Source: Clostridia bacterium
GTDB lineage: Bacteria > Bacillota > Clostridia > Lachnospirales > Bianqueaceae
Assembly: GCA_900764045.1 (NCBI GenBank)
Contig: CAAFMN010000060.1
Span: 1-54,886 of the forward strand
Length of the DNA: 54,886 bases
Reading direction: 5' to 3'
In this document: positions 1 through 7,807 of the stretch, in pieces
Numbering within the stretch: the first letter of the stretch is position 1
How the letters are laid out: the number at the start of each line of letters is the position of its first letter
Notes under the pieces: generated by a model
Databases searched by the model: none
What the model was told of the DNA's origin: nothing
The model's input: the letters and a program-made list of their open reading frames with translations, nothing else
Translations under genes and position numbers: made by a program

Positions 1-261
1 CAACTGGCCGCTGTCAATTCCTGCCGAAATGGCCGTTTCTCCTATCGATTTTCCGGCCAAAACCTGTGCTACCAACTCATATCTCTGTTCTGCTGTCCAT
101 TCCTTATTCTGATTCTTGTGCTGCAGTGCTTCCAGTCCACCTGAGTCCTCCATTCGGACCTACTTACGAATCATTACGTGAAAAGCCCTCTTTTGTATTC
201 CCTCCGGCGTTTCCGGCCACTTCCCTTGACGGTATAGTTTGTACTCGTAACTGTATTTCAT
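1..261 (-). pseudogene. IS3-family transposase OrfA, broken and cut by the window edge
   Basis: Read leftward from an ATG at 261, the frame gives MKYSYEYKLYRQGKWPETPEG and later EALQHKNQNKEWT and LVAQVLAGKSI. This matches the N-terminal half of the helix-turn-helix OrfA protein of IS3-family elements common in Clostridia, as I remember that family. Two lesions are visible. There is an in-frame TAG at 162-160 (codon 34), where I expect a Trp. Residues 8-9 also join directly where relatives have about six more residues, which looks like a small in-frame deletion. The frame is otherwise open to base 1, so the rest lies outside the window. OrfA normally binds the element's ends as part of the OrfAB transposase; this copy should be inactive. 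Alternative: an assembly error at the TAG, but the deletion argues against it. Confidence 0.75.
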
Positions 262-270
262 ATAGCAATA

Positions 271-299
271 CCCCCAATACTGGTGTCCAGTATTGGGGG
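271..299. repeat. Perfect 13-bp inverted repeat (hairpin) beside the IS remnant
   Basis: Positions 271-283 (cccccaatactgg) and 287-299 (ccagtattggggg) are perfect complements around a 3-base loop. It lies 10 bp upstream of the transposase ATG. No T-run follows on either side, so it is a poor terminator. It may be part of the IS end or a hairpin that shields the transposase start from outside transcription; both are inference. Confidence 0.7.
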
Positions 300-366
300 G
301 ACATATCAATGTGCGACAGCTCATTTCTCTTCTTATCCGTTTATTTGGTTCTTATACATTTTATGA

Positions 367-395
367 TTGCGAAATATTCAGAATAGTGTTATAAT
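367..395 (+). promoter_or_regulatory. Sigma-A-type promoter for the nuclease-like gene
   Basis: TTGCGA at 367-372, a 17-bp spacer and a perfect TATAAT at 390-395, followed by an AGGAGG ribosome binding site at 406-411. Confidence 0.6.
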
Positions 396-418
396 ATCAG
401 AAATAAGGAGGGATATTG

Positions 419-1117
419 TTGTTTCCAGTGATTTATTTTCTCTTTGTTACCGCCAAATGCCTTTCGTACCGCGGTTCCTGGAGCTTATCTCGCAAGCGCC
501 ACGCCAACGGGCACATGTATTATTACAAGCAGACCGCGGATAAGACCTGCTATGTGCGTCGCGGGGACGAATCTCAAGTTCTGGCCGAATACGATGAGCG
601 GCAAAAGTGGCGCCAAGAGCGTAAAATTCTCAACCAGCAGTTGATGAGTCTATCACCCGCCGAGCGCCGTGAAGCCCGCCAGCAGATGAAATTATACCAA
701 GAGCTTGGGCTTGAGAAACTCCCCCTGGATAAGGATGTGTCCTTCGACGGGACGGTTCTCGATTCCAGAGCCGAGATTATTCTCTATGAGTTTTTGAAAA
801 ATCTGGGTATCGCAAGTGAACATAATCGTCCGATTGATTCCGGATCCTATAGTTATTGGCCAGATTTCACATTCACTATCAATGGCAAAAGAATCTATCT
901 GGAGCATATGGGCAAACTAGATGACCCACAATATCATCGTAAGCAGATCGAAAAAATCAGAAACTACAAAACTCATGATATCCGACTCGGCGAGAATTTG
1001 GTCATCACAAGCTCCCACAAACACTTCCAGGCACCCAGGATCCTCTGGCAATTAGTCATCCGCGGAGTTTTGTCAGCATCAAAAGCAAGAAAACTGATCA
1101 AAAAGATAAAAAAGTGA
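419..1117 (+). CDS. PD-(D/E)XK nuclease-like protein of unknown role
   Basis: About 232 residues, soluble, with a basic middle region (residues 60-105, rich in Arg, Lys and Gln, probably helical). The C-terminal half carries what looks like a PD-(D/E)XK core: SRAE (helix with Glu), then YWPDFTF, then IYLEHMG, then a Lys-containing helix and ENLVITSS. The order Glu, PD, EH/K and a following beta-strand is the fold's signature, with His-Met-Gly after the second acidic residue as in several uncharacterised Clostridia proteins. The TTG at 419 sits 7 bases after AGGAGG; a TTG at 416 is also possible but closer. The first 20 residues are hydrophobic and fit the rest poorly, so the 5' end may have been altered when the neighbouring IS arrived. 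It is a stand-alone gene with its own promoter, and three palindromes follow it. No substrate can be named. Confidence 0.6.
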   Translation: MFPVIYFLFVTAKCLSYRGSWSLSRKRHANGHMYYYKQTADKTCYVRRGDESQVLAEYDERQKWRQERKILNQQLMSLSPAERREARQQMKLYQELGLEKLPLDKDVSFDGTVLDSRAEIILYEFLKNLGIASEHNRPIDSGSYSYWPDFTFTINGKRIYLEHMGKLDDPQYHRKQIEKIRNYKTHDIRLGENLVITSSHKHFQAPRILWQLVIRGVLSASKARKLIKKIKK

Positions 1118-1201
1118 CATTTCTTATCATTGGCCCCACCTCCCCTAGAAGTCCGTCCCTCCACGAAAAATCTACCAGATTTTCTTGAAAATCCGGAGAA
1201 T

Positions 1202-1389
1202 TCTGGTACACCCAGGAGTCTCATTCTCCAAAGTGTACCAGATTTTTTTGAAAATCCAGAGAAAACCATAAAAATCTGGTACACCCAAGAGCCTCGCACT
1301 CCCAAGTGTACCAGAGTTTTTTCAAAAAACCAGAGAACTCTATAGAACTCTGGTACACCTAGGAGTCTCATTCTCCAAGGTGTGCCAGA
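1202..1389. repeat. Three spaced palindromes, 73-74 bp period
   Basis: The 10-bp arms tctggtacac and gtgtaccaga occur three times: 1202-1211/1233-1242, 1275-1284/1306-1315 and 1349-1358/1380-1389 (one mismatch in the last arm). Each loop holds a second short inverted pair (GGAG/CTCC or GAG/CTC). Unit 2 differs from unit 1 in the loop but still pairs. Linkers share the pattern T-run, then a short ccagagaa-type stretch. On the + strand units 1 and 2 are followed by seven and six T, so they could act as terminators for the nuclease gene. The reverse strand stays open and would encode repeats of RLLGVPEF, which I take as a by-product. The units are not CRISPR: there are no unique spacers and each unit is itself a palindrome. 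Confidence 0.75.
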
Positions 1390-1411
1390 GGGAACCGCGT
1401 ATTATGCAGGA

Positions 1412-2296
1412 TTATCCTTTTAAGGATCCAATCATAACACCCTTTACAAAGTATTTCTGAATCCATGGATACAGAACCAGAATCGGGACAGTCGCTACAA
1501 TAACTGTCGCGTATTTGATCGTAAAGCTCATGGCGTAGCTGTTGCCGAACGCCGCGCCCATTGTCATATCGTCGACTTCACTCTTGATAATGATATCACG
1601 CAGAATCAGCTGCAATGGGAACTTTGTCTTGGTTCTCAGATAGATATTAGCGCTGAACCAGGAGTTCCAATGGCCTACCGCATAGAACAATCCAATTACC
1701 GCAATCGTCGGAATGGACAACGGCAGAATCAGTTTGAAAAGGATTGTCCATTCGCCGGCTCCGTCGATTCTGGCTGATTCTTCCAGTCCTGCCGGAATGC
1801 TCTGGAACATAGTCCGCATGATAATCATATTGTATGTAGAGATTGCTCCCGGAATGATCAGCGCCCACAGCGTATCATACATACCAAGGTTGCGCACCAG
1901 CAGATAATTGGGGATCAGCCCTCCATCCACGAACATCGTAACGGCAATCAGAATCATGATTGGCTTCTTCAGCATCGGGCCCGTTCTGGACAGGAAATAG
2001 GCCCCCAGACACGTCATGAACAGGTTAACCGCCGTACCTACGACTACAATAAATATTGTATTTCTATACCCCGTGAAGATATTCGGGTTATTCAGCACTG
2101 CTTTGTAGGAATCCCAGCTGAAATCGAGCGGATACAGCAGCGTTCCGCTGTGGGAAATAAACGCATTCGGATCGCTCAATGACGCAAACAGCACGTACAG
2201 GAACGGATATACTGTGATCACCATAAGAAAGATCATCAGCAGCGTATTCAATGTGACAAAAATATAATCCACCGCTGTCTTTTTATATACTACCAC
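1412..2296 (-). CDS. lplC: Carbohydrate ABC transporter permease, LplC type
   Basis: A 294-residue inner-membrane permease with six predicted membrane segments, starting with a helix at about residues 10-35. The cytoplasmic coupling loop EESARIDGAGEWTILFKLIL (near residues 171-190) is the EAA motif that docks onto the ATPase. Length and ending (GVMIGSLKG) fit the LplC/MalG-like branch that works with LplB and an LplA lipoprotein to import oligosaccharides. The start is GTG at 2296, preceded by a purine-rich AGAGAGGGGGAG. It is the last gene of the importer operon, 18 bp after lplB. The substrate cannot be read from sequence. No ATPase is encoded in the operon; the MsmX-like protein at 30.6-31.7 kb is the natural candidate. 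Confidence 0.9.
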   Translation of the reverse strand: MVVYKKTAVDYIFVTLNTLLMIFLMVITVYPFLYVLFASLSDPNAFISHSGTLLYPLDFSWDSYKAVLNNPNIFTGYRNTIFIVVVGTAVNLFMTCLGAYFLSRTGPMLKKPIMILIAVTMFVDGGLIPNYLLVRNLGMYDTLWALIIPGAISTYNMIIMRTMFQSIPAGLEESARIDGAGEWTILFKLILPLSIPTIAVIGLFYAVGHWNSWFSANIYLRTKTKFPLQLILRDIIIKSEVDDMTMGAAFGNSYAMSFTIKYATVIVATVPILVLYPWIQKYFVKGVMIGSLKG

Positions 2297-2314
2297 TTGA
2301 ATGCTCCCCCTCTC

Positions 2315-3250
2315 TTACCACAAACTCGTATCCGTCATACGGCGGCTCATCGCGTTGGCAAATGTCAGCAGAATCACGTTGATAACCGAGTTGAACAATC
2401 CGACCGCGGCACTGTAACTGTAATCGCTGTCTTCCATACCCTTTCGGTATACGTATGTGGATATAACATCGGCCACTTCATAAGTCAACGGAGAATACAG
2501 CAGCAGTATCTTTTCAGAACCAACACTCATCAGGCTGCCGATCTCCATAATCAATTTAATGGCAATGGTCGGCATGATTCCCGGCAGAGTAATATACAAC
2601 ATTCTCTGGAAGCGCTTCGCACCGTCGATATAGGCCGCTTCATACTGCTCCTGATCTACTCCGGCCAATGCGGACAGGTAGATGATACTGCCCCAGCCGA
2701 ACCCGGCCCAGATGCCGCTTGCGATGTACAGAGGACGGAAAGCCGCTTTGCTCATCAACAGATCCGTTCTCTTGCCGCCAAAGAATGCAATAATCGTATT
2801 AAACAATCCGTCCTTGGACGCGAATGTCGTAATCAATCCGCAGATTACGACCATGGATACAAAGTGCGGAAGATATGTAACCGTCTGTACTACTTTCTTA
2901 AATTTGGAATTCTCAACCTCATTCAAAAGCAACGCGAAAATAATCGGCGCCGGAAATCCAAACGCGAGATTCAAGAGATTAATGATCAGCGTATTGGATA
3001 ATGTCCGAAAGAAAAACATACTGGAGAAAAAGCTTTGAAAATGCTTGAAGCCTACCCAGGCGCATTCCCACATCGTTTTTGTAATCTTATAGTCCTTAAA
3101 CGCAATTTGCAGGCCATACAGCGGTATGTACTTGAAAATCGCATAATATAATACTATGGGTAAAGCAAAAAACAGATATAACCACTTATACCGGATCAAA
3201 TCCAGCTTCAATCTCTGAAAAAAGGGCTTCTTGGTTGCTGCTTTGGCCAT
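2315..3250 (-). CDS. lplB: Carbohydrate ABC transporter permease, LplB type
   Basis: A 311-residue permease and partner of LplC in the heterodimeric membrane channel. It has a basic N-terminus, a first membrane helix around residues 22-42 and further segments to about 295. The EAA-type loop is AAYIDGAKRFQRMLYITLPG. The family hallmark YKWLYLFFALPIVLYYAIFKY is near the N-terminus and the protein ends RRMTDTSLW, typical of LplB. ATG at 3250 follows AAGGAAG. It sits between the binding protein and LplC, and a hairpin separates it from the binding-protein gene, which would lower its expression relative to the lipoprotein. Substrate unknown; relatives take plant or host oligosaccharides. Confidence 0.9.
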   Translation of the reverse strand: MAKAATKKPFFQRLKLDLIRYKWLYLFFALPIVLYYAIFKYIPLYGLQIAFKDYKITKTMWECAWVGFKHFQSFFSSMFFFRTLSNTLIINLLNLAFGFPAPIIFALLLNEVENSKFKKVVQTVTYLPHFVSMVVICGLITTFASKDGLFNTIIAFFGGKRTDLLMSKAAFRPLYIASGIWAGFGWGSIIYLSALAGVDQEQYEAAYIDGAKRFQRMLYITLPGIMPTIAIKLIMEIGSLMSVGSEKILLLYSPLTYEVADVISTYVYRKGMEDSDYSYSAAVGLFNSVINVILLTFANAMSRRMTDTSLW

Positions 3251-3295
3251 AATTTCACTTCCTTTTATTCATATCGATACTGCAAAATGTTTTAT

Positions 3296-3329
3296 AAAAG
3301 GCACGGTCCGGAACGGATCCGTGCCTTTT
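3296..3329 (-). terminator. Hairpin between lplA and lplB (partial terminator or RNA-stability element)
   Basis: Arms 3296-3306 (aaaaggcacgg) and 3319-3329 (ccgtgcctttt) pair perfectly, with a further short inner stem. In the leftward transcript the hairpin follows the lplA stop by about 18 bases and is followed by only a weak T-rich tract. That suits partial termination or 3' end protection, which gives more binding protein than permease. The role is inference. Confidence 0.55.
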
Positions 3330-3346
3330 CCATGTTCGTTTTTTTC

Positions 3347-5044
3347 TTACTTCTGCAGATAGCGGTCGTAAGCGGCCTGCTTGCAGGCAATCGCCTTTTC
3401 GATACCCATATCCTTAACGGTCTGTACATACGCGTCCCAATCGGCATCCAGGCTCTTCTCACCAATGATGAACTCCTGATAAGAAGTCTCCATATAGGTC
3501 TTGATATCCGCCATCAGGCTGGAATAGGTCGCCGCTTCCTCGGTCGTCATAATGACCGGAGGCAGGGTGATATCCTCGGTCGCCAGATTCCAGTTCGTCT
3601 GGATATCAACCTTGTACTGCTCGTTCAGGTTCATCTGCTCGTAGAAACGATAGTCACGGGCATTCGGGTAGTTGATGGGACCCAGCATCCAACGGGCGAT
3701 ACTCTGCTCTTCACTCCATCCCTTGTCATTCTGCTTAACAGAATCCAGGATCGTCGGATATCCGTTTACCATCTCAAAGCTCTTACCCTCGATACCAAAG
3801 GTAGACAGCAGGGAGCCTTCGTCGGTATACGCATAATCCAGCCAACGCAGAGCAACTTCCACGTTCTTGCAGGATGTCGTTATAACTGTAGAGCGAGGAT
3901 TGGCATTCTTGTCATCCGGATTGCACTGATATCCATCCGGTCCAATCAGCCATGGAACCGATACATAGTTATAGCTCTCATCCATCAGCTTCAGATTATC
4001 GTGGTTAGCAATCAGAGAGGATCCCATAGAAGAAATGGTAAATCCAGCCTTATTCTGCGTGATCAGGCTGCCAGCCTCTTCATTTACCGCAAAATCTGAA
4101 TTGATCAGTTCTTCTGTATACAGCTTGTTCATATAGGTCAGGAACTTCTTAAAGTTCTCGGTGATCGGTCCATATACGATCGTTCCCGGATTCTTCGGAT
4201 CATTCTGCATATCCATACGCGTTCCGAAGGAAGCGGCGATACCCTTGAGCGTGCCGTCACCCTTGCCAACCGCGAACGGAACCTCATCTGTCTTATCGCC
4301 ATTGCCATTCATATCATTGTCGCGGAACGCAACCAGTACATCATACAGTTCATCCGTTGTGGTCGGCATCTTCATGCCTACCTTATCCAGCCAATCCTGA
4401 CGGATCTGCGGTCCGTAGATCTTGAAGTATACAAACTTCTTTTCTTCAACATTGGCATTAAAGTTTACAAACTGGAACTGTGTACCATCATCCAGCATGA
4501 ACGCCTTGTTCTCTTCCGGATTGTTCTGCATCCACTCATAATACGCCGGCGCGTACTTGGGCATCAGCTCGGTAAGATCTACGATAATCTCATCCTCCAG
4601 AAGTGCCTGAACACCGCCTGCCGCGTTCTGGACATTCCAGTTGATCATATCCGGCAGCACGCCGCTGGTGATCATCATCGCGAAGTTCTCATTACTGCAG
4701 TTGTGATCCCAATTAATCTTAACATTGGTTTTTTCTTCCATAAACTTGAAGAATTCTACATCCGCGTATGTCTCCATCGTCGCGGACATAGCGCTGTTGA
4801 TCTTGATGTAGTAGCTTAGCTCAATCGGCGTATCCACCAGCGGATATGTAACGCCTTCATCTCCCTGGGACTCCGGCACTGACGCATCGCCAGCCTTGGA
4901 GCTCTCGGCCTTGGAGCTGTCAGCCTTGGAACTGTCAGCCTTGGAACTGTCAGCCTTGGACGAATTGTCTCCGCCGCCACATCCTGCCAGTACACCGATA
5001 ACCATCAGCATACACATCAGTAGTGCCAACAATCTCTTTTCCAT
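3347..5044 (-). CDS. lplA: Sugar-binding lipoprotein of an LplABC importer
   Basis: 565 residues. The N-terminus is a lipoprotein signal: MEKR, a hydrophobic stretch, and the lipobox VLAGC with Cys near residue 21, so the mature protein is lipid-anchored outside the membrane. A low-complexity linker follows (about residues 28-52) built of SSKAD units. The rest is a family-1 type extracellular solute-binding domain with many aromatic residues, as in LplA. It captures an oligosaccharide and hands it to LplB/LplC. ATG at 5044 has AGGAGG 8 bases upstream. It is first in the operon; a TATAAT-like -10 lies at 5100-5095 on the minus strand without a convincing -35. The ligand is unknown. Confidence 0.9.
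   Translation of the reverse strand: MEKRLLALLMCMLMVIGVLAGCGGGDNSSKADSSKADSSKADSSKAESSKAGDASVPESQGDEGVTYPLVDTPIELSYYIKINSAMSATMETYADVEFFKFMEEKTNVKINWDHNCSNENFAMMITSGVLPDMINWNVQNAAGGVQALLEDEIIVDLTELMPKYAPAYYEWMQNNPEENKAFMLDDGTQFQFVNFNANVEEKKFVYFKIYGPQIRQDWLDKVGMKMPTTTDELYDVLVAFRDNDMNGNGDKTDEVPFAVGKGDGTLKGIAASFGTRMDMQNDPKNPGTIVYGPITENFKKFLTYMNKLYTEELINSDFAVNEEAGSLITQNKAGFTISSMGSSLIANHDNLKLMDESYNYVSVPWLIGPDGYQCNPDDKNANPRSTVITTSCKNVEVALRWLDYAYTDEGSLLSTFGIEGKSFEMVNGYPTILDSVKQNDKGWSEEQSIARWMLGPINYPNARDYRFYEQMNLNEQYKVDIQTNWNLATEDITLPPVIMTTEEAATYSSLMADIKTYMETSYQEFIIGEKSLDADWDAYVQTVKDMGIEKAIACKQAAYDRYLQK
4891..4965 (-). repeat. 15-bp tandem repeat inside the lipoprotein linker
   Basis: Five 15-bp units of cagccttggaactgt type run from 4891 to 4965. 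Units three and four are identical, the fifth keeps only its first ten bases, and the first two differ at one or two positions. Each unit encodes one pentapeptide of the SSKAD type. Because the period is a multiple of three, gain or loss of units would change linker length without breaking the frame. Confidence 0.85.
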
Positions 5045-5295
5045 GTGAAACCTCCTAATGATTTAGAGGATGCCTCCCCTATATTTATGTTTTAATTATA
5101 TTCCCTTTTACGGATCCAAACAGGCAATAATGTAGACTAAATATGGAATTTTATATAATGTTCTTCAAAAACACGCGTTCTTTTGTGTAAAGTGCTGTCA
5201 TTAATGACTTTTCGTCATCTCCAGCCAATTATTATGTCATGTTCAAATTCATCTTATTATTTCTTTTTATGCTTTTTTATTTCTTATCTAAATAT

Positions 5296-5320
5296 AAAAA
5301 CGGCTTATGCAGCCGTTTTT
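5296..5320 (-). terminator. Intrinsic terminator, usable on both strands
   Basis: Perfect 10-bp stem aaaaacggct / agccgttttt with a 5-base loop; T-runs exist in both directions. On the minus strand it would end transcripts coming from the 5.5-7.8 kb genes. It lies in the 506-base stretch 5045-5550, which otherwise holds the lplA -10 candidate, one tiny ORF and AT-rich sequence. Confidence 0.7.
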
Positions 5321-5351
5321 GTGTTTCATCTTTGGATAAAATTTATTTTTT

Positions 5352-5432
5352 TCACTGTTCCTTCTCTTTATCCCGTTCTTTGACATACCGCCAATATTCT
5401 ATCGGTGTTCCTTGCTTTGGAACGGTACCCAT
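5352..5432 (-). CDS. Possible 26-residue peptide or gene remnant
   Basis: A short frame, MGTVPKQGTPIEYWRYVKER and six more charged residues, has a protein-like composition. It stays open for eight codons upstream of the ATG (PLPRRVE). There is no convincing ribosome binding site. It could be a real small protein, the tail of a decayed gene, or chance. I do not recognise it. Confidence 0.25.
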   Translation of the reverse strand: MGTVPKQGTPIEYWRYVKERDKEKEQ

Positions 5433-5550
5433 CTCTACCCGCCGCGGCAATGGCTTTTATTTTATCTCTAAGAATGGGTTGGGGGCAAAATGGTACATGT
5501 TCTTTATGGTATCGGTGTAGTGCGACGCATTCTTTTTTTCCTCAGGCCTT

Positions 5551-6420
5551 TTACGCTTCCGGTCCCGAAATTCTGCGGATCCAATAGCCGAAATCTCCGC
5601 GTTTCGGCGACTGACCATGTGCCGCGCGGAATTCATGGCATTGCTCCGCAGCCGCTTCCTGCGCCATCTCCGGAATATATCGTCCCGGAATCCCCAGCTG
5701 ATATTCCTTGCCCTCTTTGGATAAAACCAAATGCTTATACCGTGTATAGGCCCGCATCACAAAGGCACTGTTCTCCAGCTCCGTCAGGTTACAGGGCAGT
5801 GGAGACAGGTCCCCCGGATCCACTCGCACCCATTTCTGTTGGCTCTGATAAAAGGGACGGATCTCCGGCATATGCCGCATCATATTCTCCCCCTCATCCC
5901 CAGTCTTTTCTTGCAGCGGAGCCTGTACCCTAGACGCTTCTATCGCTTCCGAAACCTCTTCCGGGATCGGTTCCGGCGCCGAAACAAGCAGGGCCGGCGG
6001 TGTCTTTTCTGCCTTTGACGCGGAATGCTCCTGCCATTCCTCCAGTTCCTGCCATCTTGCGGCATTCTCAACCCGTGCCGTCAGGAGATCTGTCGGATCC
6101 GGATATCCCTTCTGTACTCGAAACACCTGGTAATCCTCCGGTCTCGGTCCTACACCGGAGCCACCCAACGCACAGCGGTACAATAATTCTCCGCGTCCCC
6201 GCGCATCCGTACGTACTGTTCCCAGCGCATATTTCCGATATCTCCCGTCCCGGACGCAGATCATCTCCGCGTGATATGTCCCATAGGGCGCCGGTGTCAC
6301 TCCTTCCAGCTGAATTCGAATTTTCAGTGTCTGATCCCGTACCTCCGCCCGGAGCATTCCTCTGGCACGGCAAGCTGTACCCGCTGAGGAAAATTCAAGA
6401 TTCTGTCTCAAATACTCCAT
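5551..6420 (-). CDS. Uncharacterised Clostridia protein beside a spore hydrolase
   Basis: 289 residues, no signal peptide and no membrane segment. The N-terminal 105 residues look like a compact beta-rich domain (AEVRDQTLKIRIQLEGV, APYGTYHAEMICVRDG). The middle (about 125-185) is charged, Pro/Glu-rich and probably disordered. The C-terminal 100 residues (VDPGDLSPLPCNLTELENSA, YQLGIPGRYIPEMAQEAA, GDFGYWIRRI) form a second conserved-looking domain of a type I have seen only in uncharacterised Lachnospiraceae proteins. It follows the LysM/GH18 gene by 3 bp, so the two are co-transcribed, which suggests a sporulation-linked or envelope role. That is inference from context only. ATG at 6420 directly follows the neighbour's stop. 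Confidence 0.65.
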   Translation of the reverse strand: MEYLRQNLEFSSAGTACRARGMLRAEVRDQTLKIRIQLEGVTPAPYGTYHAEMICVRDGRYRKYALGTVRTDARGRGELLYRCALGGSGVGPRPEDYQVFRVQKGYPDPTDLLTARVENAARWQELEEWQEHSASKAEKTPPALLVSAPEPIPEEVSEAIEASRVQAPLQEKTGDEGENMMRHMPEIRPFYQSQQKWVRVDPGDLSPLPCNLTELENSAFVMRAYTRYKHLVLSKEGKEYQLGIPGRYIPEMAQEAAAEQCHEFRAAHGQSPKRGDFGYWIRRISGPEA

Positions 6421-6423
6421 GAT

Positions 6424-7776
6424 TTACTCCTTTCTCACTACGGTCTGCGTCCGCAGCATCTGCCACAGATCCGGATCGCCCAATCCCAGCCTCCATAGTC
6501 CCAATCCCCAGATTCCATATCTGGACGCGGTATACACCCGTTCTTCTATACTCCTCTCATCGTCATACCAAACCTCATGGACTTCTCCTCCCACTCCCTG
6601 GTATTCAAACATCCAACTCTGCTTTTCCCTGTCATACCGGGGCTGTGCATGATATTGCTCCGCAAGTCGCATCGCCTGCGCATGGCTGATGTACCTCACG
6701 CGGCCTGTGGTTACGTTAAAATCAAATCCAAAAAGGCCGACCGCCGCTACAATCTTCTGCGGCTCCGCCTGCTGCAGCGCATAATCCAGCACAGCTTCCA
6801 TCCAGGGTGTTGAGGATACCGGTCCGGATCCCGATCCCAGCCAGCCATGCTCATTATACATCATAATAACCATATGATCGGCAGTTTCAGCAATCCTTCT
6901 ATAATTAAAGGCTTCTGTCCCCTCTTCCTCATCTGCTTCTCTTGCCGGAACACATACACTGAGAGAGTATCCAGCCTCATGGAGTGCTCCCGCAAGCTCT
7001 TCCAGGAAATCATGATACTTTTCCTCATCTTCCGCCGCGATCTCCTCCAGGTCTAGATTGACTCCATCCATTCCATACTCTGTGATCAGACTCAGGATCG
7101 AGGTCACCAGCGCACGGCGGTGTCCCTCATCCGCAAGTACCAGCTGTACTGTCTGTCCTGCCAGGTCCGCCTCCGGATAGGTCAGGTTCTGCACGACTGC
7201 CAACATCTGTACGTTATTCCTGTGTCCCTCGCGTACACGCTTCAGAATCTCCTCCGGAGACGCGTCGGCATTATTTTCCAAGAGTCCCGGATTGCCCGGA
7301 TCCAGTCTCCAGAAAAACAGTGCGCAGGATGTCAGCACATCGTTTCCCGCGTCAAACGCTTCCTCTGAAGAAGGAAACCCGCCTCTCTCCTCTTCCATAT
7401 AATATCCCAGGACTCCGATCACCGGCAGCTGCGCCCCATAAGCAATCAACTGCGCGTCCTGCCTCCGCAGATATCCTTTTTGCCGCAAATACCGCACCGC
7501 CAGAAAATTCTGCGTCGTCCCGACGACTTCCAGCCGGCATCCCGCGTCCAGTTCGCCCAGGCTCTCCCCCTCCGTACTCTCCCATCGGTAAACCGGTGTA
7601 TCTTCATACAGGACCTGGGCTTCCACATACGATGGAATCCATAACTTCTGTCCAATCTCCAATCGGTCGCTCTTCAGATGATTCAATATATAGATTCCTT
7701 CCGGAACCGTCCCCAGCTTCTTACCGATCTGATACAGAGAATCCCCTTCCCGAACCGTATACTGCTTCTCTACCAT
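6424..7776 (-). CDS. LysM and GH18-domain spore peptidoglycan hydrolase (YaaH/SleL-like)
   Basis: 450 residues from the ATG at 7776, which has AGAGGG upstream; an ATG 33 bases earlier lacks a ribosome binding site and overlaps a promoter-like -10. One N-terminal LysM repeat (YTVREGDSLYQIGKKLGTVP, about residues 5-50) should bind peptidoglycan. A short SH3-like linker leads into a GH18 barrel. The catalytic strand reads GMDGVNLDLEEI, matching the DxxxDxE signature with Glu as acid/base. WGLGLWRLG near the end is the last barrel strand. The architecture is that of YaaH and SleL, N-acetylglucosaminidases that act on spore cortex fragments during germination. There is no signal peptide, as expected for mother-cell proteins placed on the forming spore. 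Confidence 0.88.
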   Translation of the reverse strand: MVEKQYTVREGDSLYQIGKKLGTVPEGIYILNHLKSDRLEIGQKLWIPSYVEAQVLYEDTPVYRWESTEGESLGELDAGCRLEVVGTTQNFLAVRYLRQKGYLRRQDAQLIAYGAQLPVIGVLGYYMEEERGGFPSSEEAFDAGNDVLTSCALFFWRLDPGNPGLLENNADASPEEILKRVREGHRNNVQMLAVVQNLTYPEADLAGQTVQLVLADEGHRRALVTSILSLITEYGMDGVNLDLEEIAAEDEEKYHDFLEELAGALHEAGYSLSVCVPAREADEEEGTEAFNYRRIAETADHMVIMMYNEHGWLGSGSGPVSSTPWMEAVLDYALQQAEPQKIVAAVGLFGFDFNVTTGRVRYISHAQAMRLAEQYHAQPRYDREKQSWMFEYQGVGGEVHEVWYDDERSIEERVYTASRYGIWGLGLWRLGLGDPDLWQMLRTQTVVRKE

Positions 7777-7807
7777 CCTGCTTTTCCCTCTCTGCTGTTT
7801 CTCTCGC

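Noticed and set aside
66..386. Rightward 106-codon frame at the left edge
   Set aside because: Antisense to the recognisable transposase remnant; no family resemblance of its own.
973..1371. Open frame on the minus strand with repeated RLLGVPEF units
   Set aside because: It is the reverse reading of the palindromic array and overlaps the nuclease gene; the repeats come from the DNA repeat, and no ribosome binding site is present.
1130..1395. Possible CRISPR array
   Set aside because: Only three units, each palindromic, with linkers that resemble each other instead of unique spacers, and no cas genes nearby.
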